Shown: positions 34,531 to 44,099, numbered from the stretch's first letter. The stretch: DNA of 64,000 bases from Pseudomonas sp. B21-015 (GCF_024749285.1 NZ_CP087196.1:4588001-4652000), one strand, 5' to 3'. Notes: generated by a model from the sequence alone, not told the origin. Program-made: numbers and translations.

Positions 34531-35067
34531 CTATGGATTATGTGCCAAGTGCTCAGGCTGCAGGACGCGCTTGGCGCTCAGATAGGCTTTCTGCCAATAA
34601 GCTTTGGACAAGCTGTCCAGCTTGACCGTGCCGCCCGTGGCTGGCGCATGGACGAAGCGGCCTTCGCCGACGTAGATGCCAGCATGGCTGACCTGGGAGC
34701 CGCCATTAGTGGCGAAGAAAATCAGGTCGCCGGTTTGCAGGCCTTCCTTGCCGACATTGGGGGCTTGCATGCCGATCATCTCTCGTGTGGACCGCGGCAA
34801 GGAAATACCCGCGACATCGCGATAGACGTAACCGATCAGACCACTGCAATCAAACCCGGAATCCGGCGTGTTGCCGCCCCAGCGATAAGGTGTTCCCACC
34901 AGGCCGAGCGCGCGAAACAACACATCTTCTGCCGCCGGGGAAAAGGCTTGGGAGGAACCGAAAACAATGGGCGCGCGAACTACCGGCGCAGGTGGCGGTG
35001 TGCGGCTGGCGCAGGCGCTGAGCAGCGCTGCGAAGACCATGAGTGCGAGGCGGGCCGACATCGTCAT
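34531..35067 (-). CDS. NlpC/P60 (C40) peptidase lipoprotein, copy A
   Basis: A 178-residue lipoprotein with lipobox LSAC near residue 18 and one NlpC/P60 cell-wall peptidase domain. The catalytic cysteine is in SGFDCSGLIGY, histidine in VSHAGIYVG and the third polar residue in GRFVHAPATGG. Relatives such as E. coli MepS/Spr cut peptide cross-links in peptidoglycan. ATG 35067 or 35061 are both possible; AGGA favours 35067. A close paralogue lies 165 bases upstream on the same strand, with a terminator between. Confidence 0.9.
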   Translation of the reverse strand: MTMSARLALMVFAALLSACASRTPPPAPVVRAPIVFGSSQAFSPAAEDVLFRALGLVGTPYRWGGNTPDSGFDCSGLIGYVYRDVAGISLPRSTREMIGMQAPNVGKEGLQTGDLIFFATNGGSQVSHAGIYVGEGRFVHAPATGGTVKLDSLSKAYWQKAYLSAKRVLQPEHLAHNP

Positions 35068-35121
35068 AAACAGAACATCCTGATCTGGCTGCGGCTTTTT
35101 CTGCCACAAAGGCAGAAAAGA

Positions 35122-35150
35122 AAACCGCCTGCGCAGAACGCAGGCGGTTT
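35122..35150 (-). terminator. Terminator between the two NlpC/P60 genes
   Basis: On the minus strand AAACCGCCTGCG-TTCTG-CGCAGGCGGTTTTC followed by TTTT, a strong 12-bp hairpin ending the upstream gene. A second hairpin TTTTCTGCC/GGCAGAAAA (35097-35119) follows. Confidence 0.9.
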
Positions 35151-35232
35151 GCCATCAATAATAGATCAGGATTCTAGCGGCTACGCGGCAAACTTCAAGT
35201 AAGACTTTAAGTTCACCTTATAAACTGTCTGC

Positions 35233-35871
35233 TTACTTGCGTGCAGTGACGATAGCCGGGGCCACAGTCGGCGCCATCGCGAGTGCGCGCTTGGCTTCGA
35301 TGAAGGTCTTGTTCCAGTAGCTGTCGCCCAGGCTATCGATCCGGACACCGCCGCTTTTGCGGCTGCTGGAGTGGATGAACTGGTTGTCACCCAGGTAGAT
35401 CCCGGCGTGACTGACACGACCGCGACGGCCATTGGTGGCGAAGAACAGCAGATCACCCGGCTTGAGGGCGCTGCGAGCAACCTGCGGAGCGTCAACGTTG
35501 ATCATTTCGCGGGTGGAGCGCGGCAGGTTCATGCCGGCCTCTTCACGAAACAGATAACCGATGAAGCCGCTGCAGTCGAAGCCTGCCTCGGAGGTGCCGC
35601 CGAAACGGTAACGGGTACCGATCAGGGACATGCCACGTTCGAGGATGCTGTCGGCCAGAACCGGAAGTTGGTATGACTTGCCGCCGGCGAAGTCTGCCAG
35701 TTCTTTATTGGTGGCTAGCTCTTCCTGGAAAAGAACGGAAGAAGACTGCGCGGTAACTGAATTTGAAACCCGCTGTTGTTGCTCTTGCTGAGACACTGGA
35801 GAGTGGGCAGCGCAACCGAACAACAGGGTGACGAGTGCGAGAGGCACGAGGGGTGCGAAGCGATTTAGCAT
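35233..35871 (-). CDS. NlpC/P60 (C40) peptidase lipoprotein, copy B
   Basis: A 212-residue lipoprotein with lipobox LFGC near residue 19, a polar linker rich in Gln and Ser (about 25-60), and an NlpC/P60 domain with catalytic cysteine in AGFDCSGFIGY and histidine in VSHAGIYLGDNQF. It is clearly paralogous to the downstream gene but has a longer linker and a positively charged loop (SSSRKSGGVRI). ATG 35871 is chosen for the signal peptide; the ribosome binding site is weak. It probably acts on periplasmic peptidoglycan. Confidence 0.9.
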   Translation of the reverse strand: MLNRFAPLVPLALVTLLFGCAAHSPVSQQEQQQRVSNSVTAQSSSVLFQEELATNKELADFAGGKSYQLPVLADSILERGMSLIGTRYRFGGTSEAGFDCSGFIGYLFREEAGMNLPRSTREMINVDAPQVARSALKPGDLLFFATNGRRGRVSHAGIYLGDNQFIHSSSRKSGGVRIDSLGDSYWNKTFIEAKRALAMAPTVAPAIVTARK

Positions 35872-36072
35872 GGGCACGACCGTGGCTGATAGTTGTAAAG
35901 AAGCCGAGACTATGCCCGCTATCAACCTCATTTGCAAATTCAATCGATCTTTATGTGACTTATCGGCTTCTCGTTTACATCTAAGCGCTTAAGCCCATTT
36001 TGAATCTTTGCGCAGCCTGCCCCCTTGCAGGAAAGCGGATTTGTTGACGCCTGAAATATGCCTAGCCCGCGT

Positions 36073-36098
36073 AAAACCTGGGCTTTACCAGGTTTTTT
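36073..36098. terminator. Terminator at the end of hda
   Basis: AAAACCTGG-GCTTTA-CCAGGTTTTTT: a hairpin with A and T tails that overlaps the hda stop codon and can work in either direction. Confidence 0.8.
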
Positions 36099-36801
36099 AC
36101 CAACCGAGGGTTTCTTTCAGGAACGGGATTGTCAGCTTGCGCTGAGCTTGAAGGGAGGCCTGATCGAGGCGCTCAAGCAACTCGAAAAGCGCACTCATGC
36201 TGCGGGTCCCGCGGGTCAAAATAAAATGCCCGACTTCATCGGTCAGGTGCAGGCCACGACGAGATGCGCGCAACTGCAAGGCACGCAATTTGTCTTCGTC
36301 AGAGAGCGGGCGCATCTGGAAGATGAGTGCCAGTGTCAGCCGCGACTTGAGGTCCGCCAGCTTCACCGGTAGTTCGCGCGGGGATGTCGAGGCGGCGATC
36401 AGCAGACGTCGACCGCTGTCACGCAGACGATTGAACAGATGGAACAGCGCCTCTTCCCAATCCGCCTTGCCGGCGACCGCCTGCAAATCGTCCAGGCAGA
36501 CCAGCTCGTATTGTTCGAGGTTGTCGAGGATTTCGATACCGCGGTCCAGCAACTCGGCCAACGGCAGGTACACCGCCGGCTCCCCCAGCTGTTCGAAGCG
36601 CAGACACGCCGCCTGCAACAAATGCGTGCGCCCTACCCCGTCCTTGCCCCAGAGATAAATCAGGCTTTCCGTCCAGCCGGCGTCGGCTTCGCAGAGCCGC
36701 TCGACATAGCCGAGTGCAGCGGCATTGGCGCCTGGGTAGTAATTGATAAAGGTAGCGTCATCACGCAGACGCACACCTAGGGGCAGCTGAATCGGTTTCA
36801 T
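36097..36801 (-). CDS. hda: DnaA regulatory inactivator Hda
   Basis: A 234-residue AAA+ protein like DnaA domain III but without its DNA-binding domain. The N-terminal IQLPLGV resembles the beta-clamp-binding motif of Hda; WGKDGVGRTHLL (residues 51-62) is the Walker A region with the family's arginine instead of lysine, and LVCLDDLQAV near residue 100 is Walker B. With the sliding clamp, Hda promotes hydrolysis of DnaA-bound ATP after initiation. A palindrome GTTCCAAAGGAAC (36814-36826) just upstream may be regulatory. It sits between PerM and the NlpC/P60 genes, near purM-purN, a pseudomonad arrangement. Confidence 0.93.
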   Translation of the reverse strand: MKPIQLPLGVRLRDDATFINYYPGANAAALGYVERLCEADAGWTESLIYLWGKDGVGRTHLLQAACLRFEQLGEPAVYLPLAELLDRGIEILDNLEQYELVCLDDLQAVAGKADWEEALFHLFNRLRDSGRRLLIAASTSPRELPVKLADLKSRLTLALIFQMRPLSDEDKLRALQLRASRRGLHLTDEVGHFILTRGTRSMSALFELLERLDQASLQAQRKLTIPFLKETLGW

Positions 36802-36963
36802 GCTGACTGAACAGTTCCAAAGGAACCGTTAGTGGCCTCTGTGTAAAGTTTGCGAAGTTTATACCCGTGAAGCTGACCGCACAATGCGACAGACCACAAG
36901 CAAAATCAAAGGTTTGCGTTAACCAGTTTCTTTGGCGGCGCATGTGACAGCCGCGCGAGGGAG

Positions 36964-36997
36964 GCGGGCAAACCTGGCATGAAACCAGGATGCCCGC
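36964..36997 (-). terminator. Hairpin past the PerM-type permease gene
   Basis: GCGGGCA/TGCCCGC and CCTGG/CCAGG arms form a 12-bp stem 20 bases beyond the permease stop. It lacks a T run, so it may be a processing or mRNA-protecting hairpin, not a full terminator. Confidence 0.5.
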
Positions 36998-37016
36998 TAC
37001 GAGCGATCAAAAAGCC

Positions 37017-38090
37017 TTACTGCCCAGACTCGTCGACACCGCCATAGATATCCGAATCCTTGTACAAATCATGCACGTGGCGCACAAGCACCATGATCAC
37101 CGCCGCCACCGGCAATGCCAGCAGCACACCGGTAAAACCGAACAGTTCGCCGCCGGCCAGGATGGCGAAGATCACCGCCACCGGATGCAAACCGATCCGA
37201 TCCCCCACCAGCAACGGCGTCAGGACCATGCCTTCCAGTGCCTGGCCGACCATGAACACCGCGACGATACCGATCATGGGGTACAGATCGCCCCCGAACT
37301 GGAACAGACCGGCAATCAATGCCGCGCCAATCCCGATGACGAACCCCATGTACGGCACGATCGCCGCCAGACCGGCGATCAGACCGATCAACAACCCCAA
37401 CTCCAACCCGACGATCATCAAGCCTGAGGCATAGATCACACCCAGCGCCAGCATCACCAGCAACTGCCCACGCACGAACGCTCCAAGCACTTCATGGCAT
37501 TCCCCGGCCAGGGACATGACGCGCTCTTCACGATCACGCGGCAGCAGGCTACGGATCTTGGCCATCATCAGGTCCCAGTCCCGCAGCAGATAAAAACTCA
37601 CCACCGGGATCAGCACCAGATTGGCCAGCCAGCCAATCAGCGCAAGGCCTGAGGCCGTCGCCTGACTCAGCACCACGCCGACAATGTCGCTGGTCTGGCC
37701 CATGTGCTCGCTGATCGCCGCCTTGAGCTTGTCGAACTTCCAGAAGCCCTCCGACAAACCCAACTTCGATTGCGCCCACGGCAACGCGGTGTGCTGCAAC
37801 CAGTCGAGCATCTGCGGCGCCAGTTCATACAGGCGAAACAGCTGCTTGGCGAGCATCGGCACCAACACCAACAGCAGCGTGGTAAGGATCAACGTGAACA
37901 AGGCGAACACCGCCACCACGCCCCAGGTCCGCGACAGACCGAACTTCTCCAGCCGATCCACCAGCGGGTCGAACAGATAAGCCAACAGCAGCGCCACCAG
38001 GAACGGCGTCAGGATCGGATGCAACAGGTAAACAAACGCGCAAAGCAGGACCACCCCACCAAGCCAGAACCAACGCCGCGTATCGGCCAT
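37017..38090 (-). CDS. AI-2E/PerM-family membrane protein
   Basis: A 357-residue inner-membrane protein with about eight helices. ILTPFLVALLLAYLFDPLVDRLEK near residue 25, GLPxxVxG-like segments and the C-terminal GDRIGLHPVAVIFAILAGGELFGFTGVLLALPVAA are typical of this family, whose members have been linked to autoinducer-2, sodium/proton exchange or unspecified export. No function is proved for the pseudomonad version. GGAG six bases before the ATG. The DUF2066 gene starts upstream on the same strand with a 30-base gap, so they are likely co-transcribed. Confidence 0.88.
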   Translation of the reverse strand: MADTRRWFWLGGVVLLCAFVYLLHPILTPFLVALLLAYLFDPLVDRLEKFGLSRTWGVVAVFALFTLILTTLLLVLVPMLAKQLFRLYELAPQMLDWLQHTALPWAQSKLGLSEGFWKFDKLKAAISEHMGQTSDIVGVVLSQATASGLALIGWLANLVLIPVVSFYLLRDWDLMMAKIRSLLPRDREERVMSLAGECHEVLGAFVRGQLLVMLALGVIYASGLMIVGLELGLLIGLIAGLAAIVPYMGFVIGIGAALIAGLFQFGGDLYPMIGIVAVFMVGQALEGMVLTPLLVGDRIGLHPVAVIFAILAGGELFGFTGVLLALPVAAVIMVLVRHVHDLYKDSDIYGGVDESGQ

Positions 38091-38120
38091 GTACCACTCC
38101 TGCTTCTATATAAAGAAAAA

Positions 38121-39176
38121 CTACCAGCGAAAACGTAACTGCGGCGTAGGTGCCGGGCCTGGCGCTGCGGCCGGCGCCGAACCAGCAGCCACGGGAACAG
38201 GTGCCGTGGGTGCCGGGGCCTGACCGGCCGGAACTTCCTGCAATTTCGCCAGGGACAACTGAGCTCGCAGCTGATCGGCACTGCCGTTGACGCGATAAAG
38301 CACGCGGTCGCCATCGACACTCAGCAAACGCGCGCCAAAAGGCTCCAGCAAACGCCCGAGCGTGGCATAACGCTCCAGATTCATTCCCTGCACTTCCAGC
38401 AATTGCTCGCCGGACGCACCCGGTTTAGCGACGAAACGCGACGCCAGACGCTCGCTGACCGCCAGCATCACCGCATCGGCCACGGCGGCGGCATCGGCGC
38501 CCTGCACGCTACCGGCCTCTTTCTGATCGCCCAACCACAGACGCCACTTGGCTTGCCATTGGCCACCCTCTTCACGGGCATGCACCGCCAGCAAGGCGTC
38601 GGCATTGTAACGGTCGGAGGCGCCCTGCAGCGGCGCAGGGTCAGCACTTTCCAGATTCGGCGCGGTAGCGACGATCTGTTCATTCAGGTCCGCCAGCGGC
38701 AAACGCAGCGGCAGGCCACGGTGTTGAGCCGCCCGACGCAGGGGCGCAGCGCTGGCCTGACCATCGCCCACCAGGCTCGAGCCTTCGGCGGAGTCGTTCA
38801 ACCACCAGCCGAGGATCGACGGCCGATTGGCACCCCACACGGCCAACCCGGCACGGCGCAAGGCCTGTTCGGTGGTGGCCGGATCGAAATCGACTTTCAG
38901 CACCTCCGGCGGCCCGGCGTCGTAACCGAACTGACTGATGATTTGCTGAGGCTCTTTGCGCACGGCCGCCAGACCGGGGCTTTGCGCCGCCCTGGGGTCG
39001 CCGGTCAGGCGCAACACCAACGTATCCAGCGCCCGCTGAGTCGCCTGATCGCGCTCCTCCGGCGTCTGGCCGCTGACGGGCTCGCGCACTTGATAGAGGC
39101 CTTTGACGGTTTCGGCATGGCTGGTCAGGCTGACCACGGCTAAACAGCCCACGAACAAGAATTTAAGAAAACGCAT
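38121..39176 (-). CDS. DUF2066-domain periplasmic protein
   Basis: A 351-residue secreted protein with a signal peptide (cleavage after SHA, residue 21) and a DUF2066-type body starting ETVKGLYQVREPVSGQTPEER. The last 45 residues are a Pro/Ala-rich tail ending PQLRFRW, probably disordered. The family is conserved next to purM and hda in gammaproteobacteria, but its role is unknown. It is divergent from purM, with 375 bases between. Confidence 0.85.
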   Translation of the reverse strand: MRFLKFLFVGCLAVVSLTSHAETVKGLYQVREPVSGQTPEERDQATQRALDTLVLRLTGDPRAAQSPGLAAVRKEPQQIISQFGYDAGPPEVLKVDFDPATTEQALRRAGLAVWGANRPSILGWWLNDSAEGSSLVGDGQASAAPLRRAAQHRGLPLRLPLADLNEQIVATAPNLESADPAPLQGASDRYNADALLAVHAREEGGQWQAKWRLWLGDQKEAGSVQGADAAAVADAVMLAVSERLASRFVAKPGASGEQLLEVQGMNLERYATLGRLLEPFGARLLSVDGDRVLYRVNGSADQLRAQLSLAKLQEVPAGQAPAPTAPVPVAAGSAPAAAPGPAPTPQLRFRW

Positions 39177-39551
39177 GAAAGATTCCTGACGACAAGAGCG
39201 GCTGGAACAGACCGCATGAACTAGGCTGTGACCACACGCCCAAGCAAAACATTCACCCGATCCCGGTAAGTTTTCGTACTGTCATAACGATAGACGGTTA
39301 ACGTCGATACCTTATACAGCCATGTGGGACGCCACCAACACGGGCAGTATCGATTTTTTTTAACGCAATATGCCCCTGCCCGTCGGCACGAGGATGGCCG
39401 CTGCCCCTCAAGCCTGATAAAATCGCGCGCCTTCGCAGACCGGCAACAGCCGGGCGCCCTGAAATTCGCGTACGGCAATTGCCCTTCGCCAGCTTCAGTG
39501 GCCCCACTGGACTCGGTCGTTACCCCTGAATCCCCCCTAAAGGCCTGGATC
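39177..39551. other. Divergent intergenic region DUF2066 / purM
   Basis: No gene is evident. It should carry both promoters; TGATAAAAT near 39414 is a possible extended -10 for purM, giving a leader of about 130 bases. No PurR-like operator or known riboswitch was recognised. Confidence 0.4.
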
Positions 39552-40610
39552 ATGAGCAAGCAACCCTCCCTGAGCTACAAGGACGCCGGTGTAGACATCG
39601 ACGCCGGTGAAGCATTGGTCGAACGCATCAAGAGCGTCGCCAAGCGCACTGCGCGCCCGGAAGTCATGGGCGGCCTGGGCGGTTTCGGCGCCCTCTGCGA
39701 AATCCCGGCCGGTTACAAGCAACCGGTGCTGGTCTCGGGCACTGACGGCGTCGGTACCAAGCTGCGCCTGGCGCTGAACCTGAACAAACACGACAGCATC
39801 GGCATCGACCTGGTTGCCATGTGCGTGAATGACCTGGTGGTGTGCGGCGCAGAGCCGCTGTTCTTCCTCGACTACTACGCCACCGGCAAACTGAACGTCG
39901 ACACCGCCGCACAAGTTGTGACCGGCATCGGCGCAGGCTGCGAACTGTCCGGCTGCTCCCTGGTCGGCGGCGAAACCGCTGAAATGCCAGGTATGTACGA
40001 AGGTGAAGACTACGACCTGGCCGGTTTCTGCGTCGGCGTCGTGGAAAAATCCGAAATCATCGACGGTTCGAAAGTCGCTGCCGGCGATGCCCTGCTCGCC
40101 CTGCCGTCTTCCGGCCCGCACTCCAACGGCTACTCGCTGATCCGCAAGATCATCGAAGTGTCGGGTTCCGACATCGAGAACATCCAGCTCGACGGCAAAC
40201 CGCTGACCGACCTGCTGATGGCCCCGACCCGTATCTACGTGAAGCCGCTGCTCAAGCTGATCAAAGACACCGGTGCCGTCAAAGCCATGGCCCACATCAC
40301 CGGTGGCGGCCTGCTGGACAACATCCCGCGCGTACTGCCAAAAGGCGCTCAAGCGGTAGTTGACGTTGCGAGCTGGACCCGCCCGGCGGTGTTCGACTGG
40401 CTGCAAGAGAAAGGCAACGTCGACGAAACCGAAATGCACCGTGTGCTGAACTGCGGCGTCGGCATGGTTATCTGCGTGGCTCAAGAGCACGTCGAAACCG
40501 CCCTGAACGTCCTGCGTGAAGCCGGCGAGCAGCCTTGGGTCATCGGTCAGATCGCCACCGCTGCCGAAGGCGCGGCTCAGGTCGAACTGAAGAACCTTAA
40601 GGCGCACTGA
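39552..40610 (+). CDS. purM: Phosphoribosylformylglycinamidine cyclo-ligase
   Basis: A 352-residue enzyme closing the imidazole ring (AIR synthase) in purine synthesis, using [23 protein letters not shown] at the N-terminus, [12 protein letters not shown] near residue 60, [14 protein letters not shown] near 140 and [11 protein letters not shown] near 258 are diagnostic. ATG 39552 ([10 protein letters not shown]) is the family start; the open frame upstream is non-coding. The stop overlaps the purN start by one base (TGATG), so the two are translated together. Confidence 0.97.
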   Translation: MSKQPSLSYKDAGVDIDAGEALVERIKSVAKRTARPEVMGGLGGFGALCEIPAGYKQPVLVSGTDGVGTKLRLALNLNKHDSIGIDLVAMCVNDLVVCGAEPLFFLDYYATGKLNVDTAAQVVTGIGAGCELSGCSLVGGETAEMPGMYEGEDYDLAGFCVGVVEKSEIIDGSKVAAGDALLALPSSGPHSNGYSLIRKIIEVSGSDIENIQLDGKPLTDLLMAPTRIYVKPLLKLIKDTGAVKAMAHITGGGLLDNIPRVLPKGAQAVVDVASWTRPAVFDWLQEKGNVDETEMHRVLNCGVGMVICVAQEHVETALNVLREAGEQPWVIGQIATAAEGAAQVELKNLKAH

Positions 40611-41260
40611 TGTCCGCCACCTGTGATGTCGTGGTGCTGCTCTCCGGCACCGGCAGTAACTTGCAGGCCTTGATCGACAGCACGCGGACCGGCGAAAGCC
40701 CGGTTCGCATCGCTGCGGTGATTTCCAACCGCGCCGACGCCTACGGCCTGCTACGCGCCAGGGACGCGGGTATCGACACCCGCACCCTGGATCACAAGGC
40801 GTTCGAAGGTCGCGAGGCCTTCGATGCCGCGCTGATCGAACTGATCGACGCCTTCAACCCCAAACTCGTGGTACTGGCCGGCTTCATGCGCATTCTCAGC
40901 GCTGACTTCGTGCGCCACTATCAGGGTCGCCTGCTTAATATCCATCCCTCGCTGCTGCCCAAATACAAAGGGTTACACACCCATCAGCGCGCGCTGGAGG
41001 CCGGCGACACGGAACACGGCTGCTCCGTGCACTTCGTCACCGAGGAACTCGATGGCGGACCACTGGTCGTACAGGCAGTAATACCGGTAGAGTTGCACGA
41101 TTCGCCGCAGAGTCTGGCGCAGCGAGTCCACACCCAGGAACACCTGATCTACCCGATGGCCGTACGCTGGTTTGCCGAAGGTCGTTTATCGCTTGGCGAA
41201 CAAGGTGCTTTACTGGACGGACAGTTACTCGCGGCCAGCGGCCACTTGATTCGAACCTAG
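40610..41260 (+). CDS. purN: Phosphoribosylglycinamide formyltransferase
   Basis: A 216-residue folate-dependent GAR transformylase, the third step of purine synthesis. LLSGTGSNLQALID near residue 10 is the phosphate-binding loop; NIHPSLLPKYKGLHTHQRAL with the catalytic Asn and His, and the aspartate in EELDGGPLV, form the active site. It overlaps purM and is followed eight bases later by the DUF3108 gene, so all three form one operon. Confidence 0.96.
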   Translation: MSATCDVVVLLSGTGSNLQALIDSTRTGESPVRIAAVISNRADAYGLLRARDAGIDTRTLDHKAFEGREAFDAALIELIDAFNPKLVVLAGFMRILSADFVRHYQGRLLNIHPSLLPKYKGLHTHQRALEAGDTEHGCSVHFVTEELDGGPLVVQAVIPVELHDSPQSLAQRVHTQEHLIYPMAVRWFAEGRLSLGEQGALLDGQLLAASGHLIRT

Positions 41261-41268
41261 GAGATTTT

Positions 41269-41982
41269 ATGCGTCGTGCCCTGCTCTTCGCTTGCGCTCT
41301 GCTCGCCCTGCCGTTTGCGCAGGCCGCAGACCTTCAACCCTTCTCCGCCAGCTACACCGCCGACTGGAAGCAGTTGCCCATGAGCGGCACCGCCGAACGC
41401 AGCCTGACCAAGGAAGCCAACGGCATCTGGAAACTCAGTTTCAAGGCGTCGATGATGATCGCCAGCCTGACCGAAGAAAGCACCCTCACCCTGGACAAGG
41501 ACACGCTGCTGCCACAGTCCTACCACTTCGAACGCGGTGGCCTGGGCAAGGCCAAAAAGGCTGATCTGGACTTCGACTGGACCAACAAGATGGTCACCGG
41601 CACCGATCGCGGTGACGCCGTCAAGCTCCCGCTCAACCGCGGAATGGTCGACAAGTCCACCTATCAGCTGGCGCTGCAGCATGACGTGGCCGCCGGCAAG
41701 AAAAGCATGAGCTATCAGGTCGTCGATGACGGCGAAGTCGATACCTACGACTTCCGCGTGCTGGGTTCGGAGAAAGTCGACACCAAGGCTGGCCAGATCG
41801 ATGCGATCAAGGTCGAGCGCGTGCGCGATCCGACACAAAGCAAGCGCATCACCGTGCTGTGGTTCGCCAAGGATTGGGATTACCTGCTGGTCCGTCTGCA
41901 ACAGGTCGAAACCGACGGCAAGGAGTACAACATCATGCTCCTCGACGGTACGGTCAACGGCAAGACGGTGAAAGGCAGCTGA
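41269..41982 (+). CDS. DUF3108-domain periplasmic protein
   Basis: A 237-residue secreted protein with a signal peptide ending AQA (residue 20) and a beta-rich DUF3108 body (ADLQPFSASYTADWKQLPMSG; HFERGGLGKAKKADLDF). The family often follows purN in gammaproteobacteria; it probably forms a lipocalin-like or LolA-like sheet, but its role is unknown. AGGAG precedes the ATG, and a strong terminator follows 15 bases after the stop. Confidence 0.88.
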   Translation: MRRALLFACALLALPFAQAADLQPFSASYTADWKQLPMSGTAERSLTKEANGIWKLSFKASMMIASLTEESTLTLDKDTLLPQSYHFERGGLGKAKKADLDFDWTNKMVTGTDRGDAVKLPLNRGMVDKSTYQLALQHDVAAGKKSMSYQVVDDGEVDTYDFRVLGSEKVDTKAGQIDAIKVERVRDPTQSKRITVLWFAKDWDYLLVRLQQVETDGKEYNIMLLDGTVNGKTVKGS

Positions 41983-41997
41983 TCCGCAACGACATGA

Positions 41998-42024
41998 AAG
42001 CCCCGCAAACGCGGGGCTTTTTTT
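41998..42024 (+). terminator. Terminator of the purM-purN-DUF3108 operon
   Basis: AAAGCCCCGC-AAAC-GCGGGGCTTTTTTTT, a GC hairpin with eight T residues. Confidence 0.93.
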
Positions 42025-42051
42025 CGTCTGGCGTTTCGTTGAGCGGAGCGA

Positions 42052-42516
42052 TCAGCGCACTGTAAAGCGTTGCTGAGCCAGCAGACGATCGCCCTGGAAC
42101 ACCATGAAACGCCATTCACCAGGAACGACTTCGTGACTTTCAGTGAACTCGAAGGCCATCAGGTCCAGCGGAGCGCCTGGCACCAGTTTCTGAATCACTT
42201 CCAGTTTGTCGTGACGCACACCATCCGGGGTGCGGATGCCCGGCGTGAAATAGAGCAAAGTCAGCGGCTCACCTTCGGCGACTTTGCCGGCCAACTGGTA
42301 ACGCATACCGAATTTTGTGCCCAGTTTCGCCGGGACGATTTCGGTCTGCTGAATCTGTTCATTGCTGCGGCGCAAAACTCGCTCGCCCGATTGCAGTTCG
42401 GCTTTCGCGCTGGCGAACACGCCGTATTCCACCGAACCTTCGACGCGGACTTCGGCACTGGCCAGAGCACTGACGAACATCAACGTGGCCAGGGCAGTTA
42501 AACGGGTGAGGTGCAT
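42052..42516 (-). CDS. Secreted DUF3859-like protein
   Basis: A 154-residue protein with a signal peptide ending ASA (residue 21) and a beta-sheet body (EVRVEGSVEYGVFASAKAEL; TLLYFTPGIRTPDG; FEFTESHEVVPGEWRFMVF). The pattern fits DUF3859, a family of unknown role. AGGAG seven bases before ATG 42516 sets the start. It converges on the DUF3108 operon. Confidence 0.78.
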   Translation of the reverse strand: MHLTRLTALATLMFVSALASAEVRVEGSVEYGVFASAKAELQSGERVLRRSNEQIQQTEIVPAKLGTKFGMRYQLAGKVAEGEPLTLLYFTPGIRTPDGVRHDKLEVIQKLVPGAPLDLMAFEFTESHEVVPGEWRFMVFQGDRLLAQQRFTVR

Positions 42517-42599
42517 GGTGCGCTCCTTGATTGAGATGAGCGCGAGGGTATGACGCGGGGGTGACAAGACGATGACAACCTTGAGTTCCGCGCAATCCT

Positions 42600-42625
42600 G
42601 TGGGAGCGAGGCTTGCCCCTCGCGG
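42600..42625. repeat. Solitary, degenerate REP element
   Basis: GTGGGAGCGAGGCTTGCCCC, then TCGCGG: a single REP arm with an altered palindrome (GAGGCTTGCCCCTC). It is the only unpaired copy in the window. Confidence 0.8.
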
Positions 42626-42730
42626 TCAAATCACCCGGCAAGAAAGTGGAACGCTAACGTGAAGGAATTCTCTATAACTTCAGGGTCTTTTTTGATCGAA
42701 TGACTTTTCCTGTTGCCTACGAGGTTTCCC

Positions 42731-43147
42731 ATGACCGTTACCGTCAATACCGTCTCCGCCGAAGGTTTTCGTCACAGCGTCCAGATCGATGACCATGAAC
42801 TGTTTGCCGATGTACCCAAGTCGTCCGGCGGCGAAGGCACGGCACCCGAGCCACACGACTACTTCGATGCAGCCCTCGGTGCCTGCAAGGCCCTGACACT
42901 GAAACTGTATGCGAAGAAGAAGGACATCCCACTGACCGGCGTCGGGGTTGAGGTCAAGCGCGACAACAGTGAAGAGCAGAAAGGCAAATACGTCCTGCAC
43001 GTCAAACTCACGCTCAAGGGCGTACTCACCGACGCCCAGCGCGAAGAGCTGCACCGCGTGGCCGACCGCTGCCCGGTACACAAGCTGATGACCACCTCCG
43101 AGGTCAGCATCGAGACTCATCTGTCGGAAGGCGCCTTCAGCCAATAG
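42731..43147 (+). CDS. OsmC-family peroxidase-like protein
   Basis: A 138-residue OsmC/Ohr-fold protein. The two catalytic cysteines are in AALGACKALTLKLYAKKK near residue 57 and VADRCPVHKLM near 116. OsmC proteins reduce organic hydroperoxides with thiols. ATG 42731 is set by GAGG six bases upstream; an in-frame TTG at 42713 is less likely. The pirin gene follows 64 bases later on the same strand. Confidence 0.9.
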   Translation: MTVTVNTVSAEGFRHSVQIDDHELFADVPKSSGGEGTAPEPHDYFDAALGACKALTLKLYAKKKDIPLTGVGVEVKRDNSEEQKGKYVLHVKLTLKGVLTDAQREELHRVADRCPVHKLMTTSEVSIETHLSEGAFSQ

Positions 43148-43211
43148 CGGCAAGGGCTGCGCAAGCGGGTTATGCTCACGGCGTCACCCGCTCAGCCTGG
43201 AATGCAGCACC

Positions 43212-44099
43212 ATGAACACTCCGCTCGTGATCCGTCCCCGCGCCGAAGATGTCGAAGGCCAGCCGATTCTTCGGACGCTGCCGTCAGCCAAATGCCGCAA
43301 CGTCGGACCTTTTGTGTTTTTCGACCACATGCTCGAAACCCGTTATCCACCGGGTAAAGGCATGAACATCCGCCAGCATCCGCACATCGGCCTGTCCACC
43401 CTGACCTACCTGTTCGAAGGGCAAATCCAGCACAAGGACAGCCTCGGTTCCGATCAACTGGTGAATGCCGGCGATGTCAGCTGGATGACCGCCGGCAGTG
43501 CGATTGCCCACATCGAACGCACGCCCGACGCATTGAAGGACAGCGGCGGTACGATGCACGGCTTACAGATCTGGCTGGCGTCACCCAAGGACCGTGAACA
43601 CGGTCCGGGACACTACAGCCACCATCCGGCAACCACGCTGCCCGTCAGCGATAACCTTGGCGTGAAGATACGGATGATCGCCGGATCAGGCTTTTGCCTC
43701 GAGTCGCCGGTCCCAGTGCTTTCTCCTACGCTATATGCCGAATTGAACCTGCAAACGGCAACCACGCTGCTGATTCCCACCGAGCATGAAGAACGGGCAC
43801 TGTATGTGCTGAGCGGTGAGGTGCAACTGGACGGCGAACTGCTGGAACCGCACTCGCTGGTGGTGTTGCCGGTCGGGGAAGAAATGACGTTGTTCGCCGA
43901 GAGTGACTGCCATGCCGTGCTGTTTGGCGGAGCGCCATTGGATGGGCCGCGACGGATCAACTGGAATTTCGTGGCCAGCGATCCGGCATTGATCGATGAA
44001 GCACGTCGACACTGGGCTGCCGGGGAGTGGCCGACAGTGCCGGGGGAAAGTGAGCGGATTGAGCTGCCGAAACACCGAAGCCCGCCAACTCCCTTGTAA
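43212..44099 (+). CDS. Pirin-family bicupin protein
   Basis: A 295-residue two-cupin protein. Metal ligands fit the pirin pattern: NIRQHPHIGLSTLTYLFEG and IQHKDSLG in the N-terminal domain (three histidines and a glutamate), with a C-terminal domain containing ALYVLSGEVQLDGE. Pirins bind iron and act as quercetin dioxygenases or transcription cofactors; which applies here is unknown. It ends just before a repeat and a terminator. Confidence 0.9.
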   Translation: MNTPLVIRPRAEDVEGQPILRTLPSAKCRNVGPFVFFDHMLETRYPPGKGMNIRQHPHIGLSTLTYLFEGQIQHKDSLGSDQLVNAGDVSWMTAGSAIAHIERTPDALKDSGGTMHGLQIWLASPKDREHGPGHYSHHPATTLPVSDNLGVKIRMIAGSGFCLESPVPVLSPTLYAELNLQTATTLLIPTEHEERALYVLSGEVQLDGELLEPHSLVVLPVGEEMTLFAESDCHAVLFGGAPLDGPRRINWNFVASDPALIDEARRHWAAGEWPTVPGESERIELPKHRSPPTPL

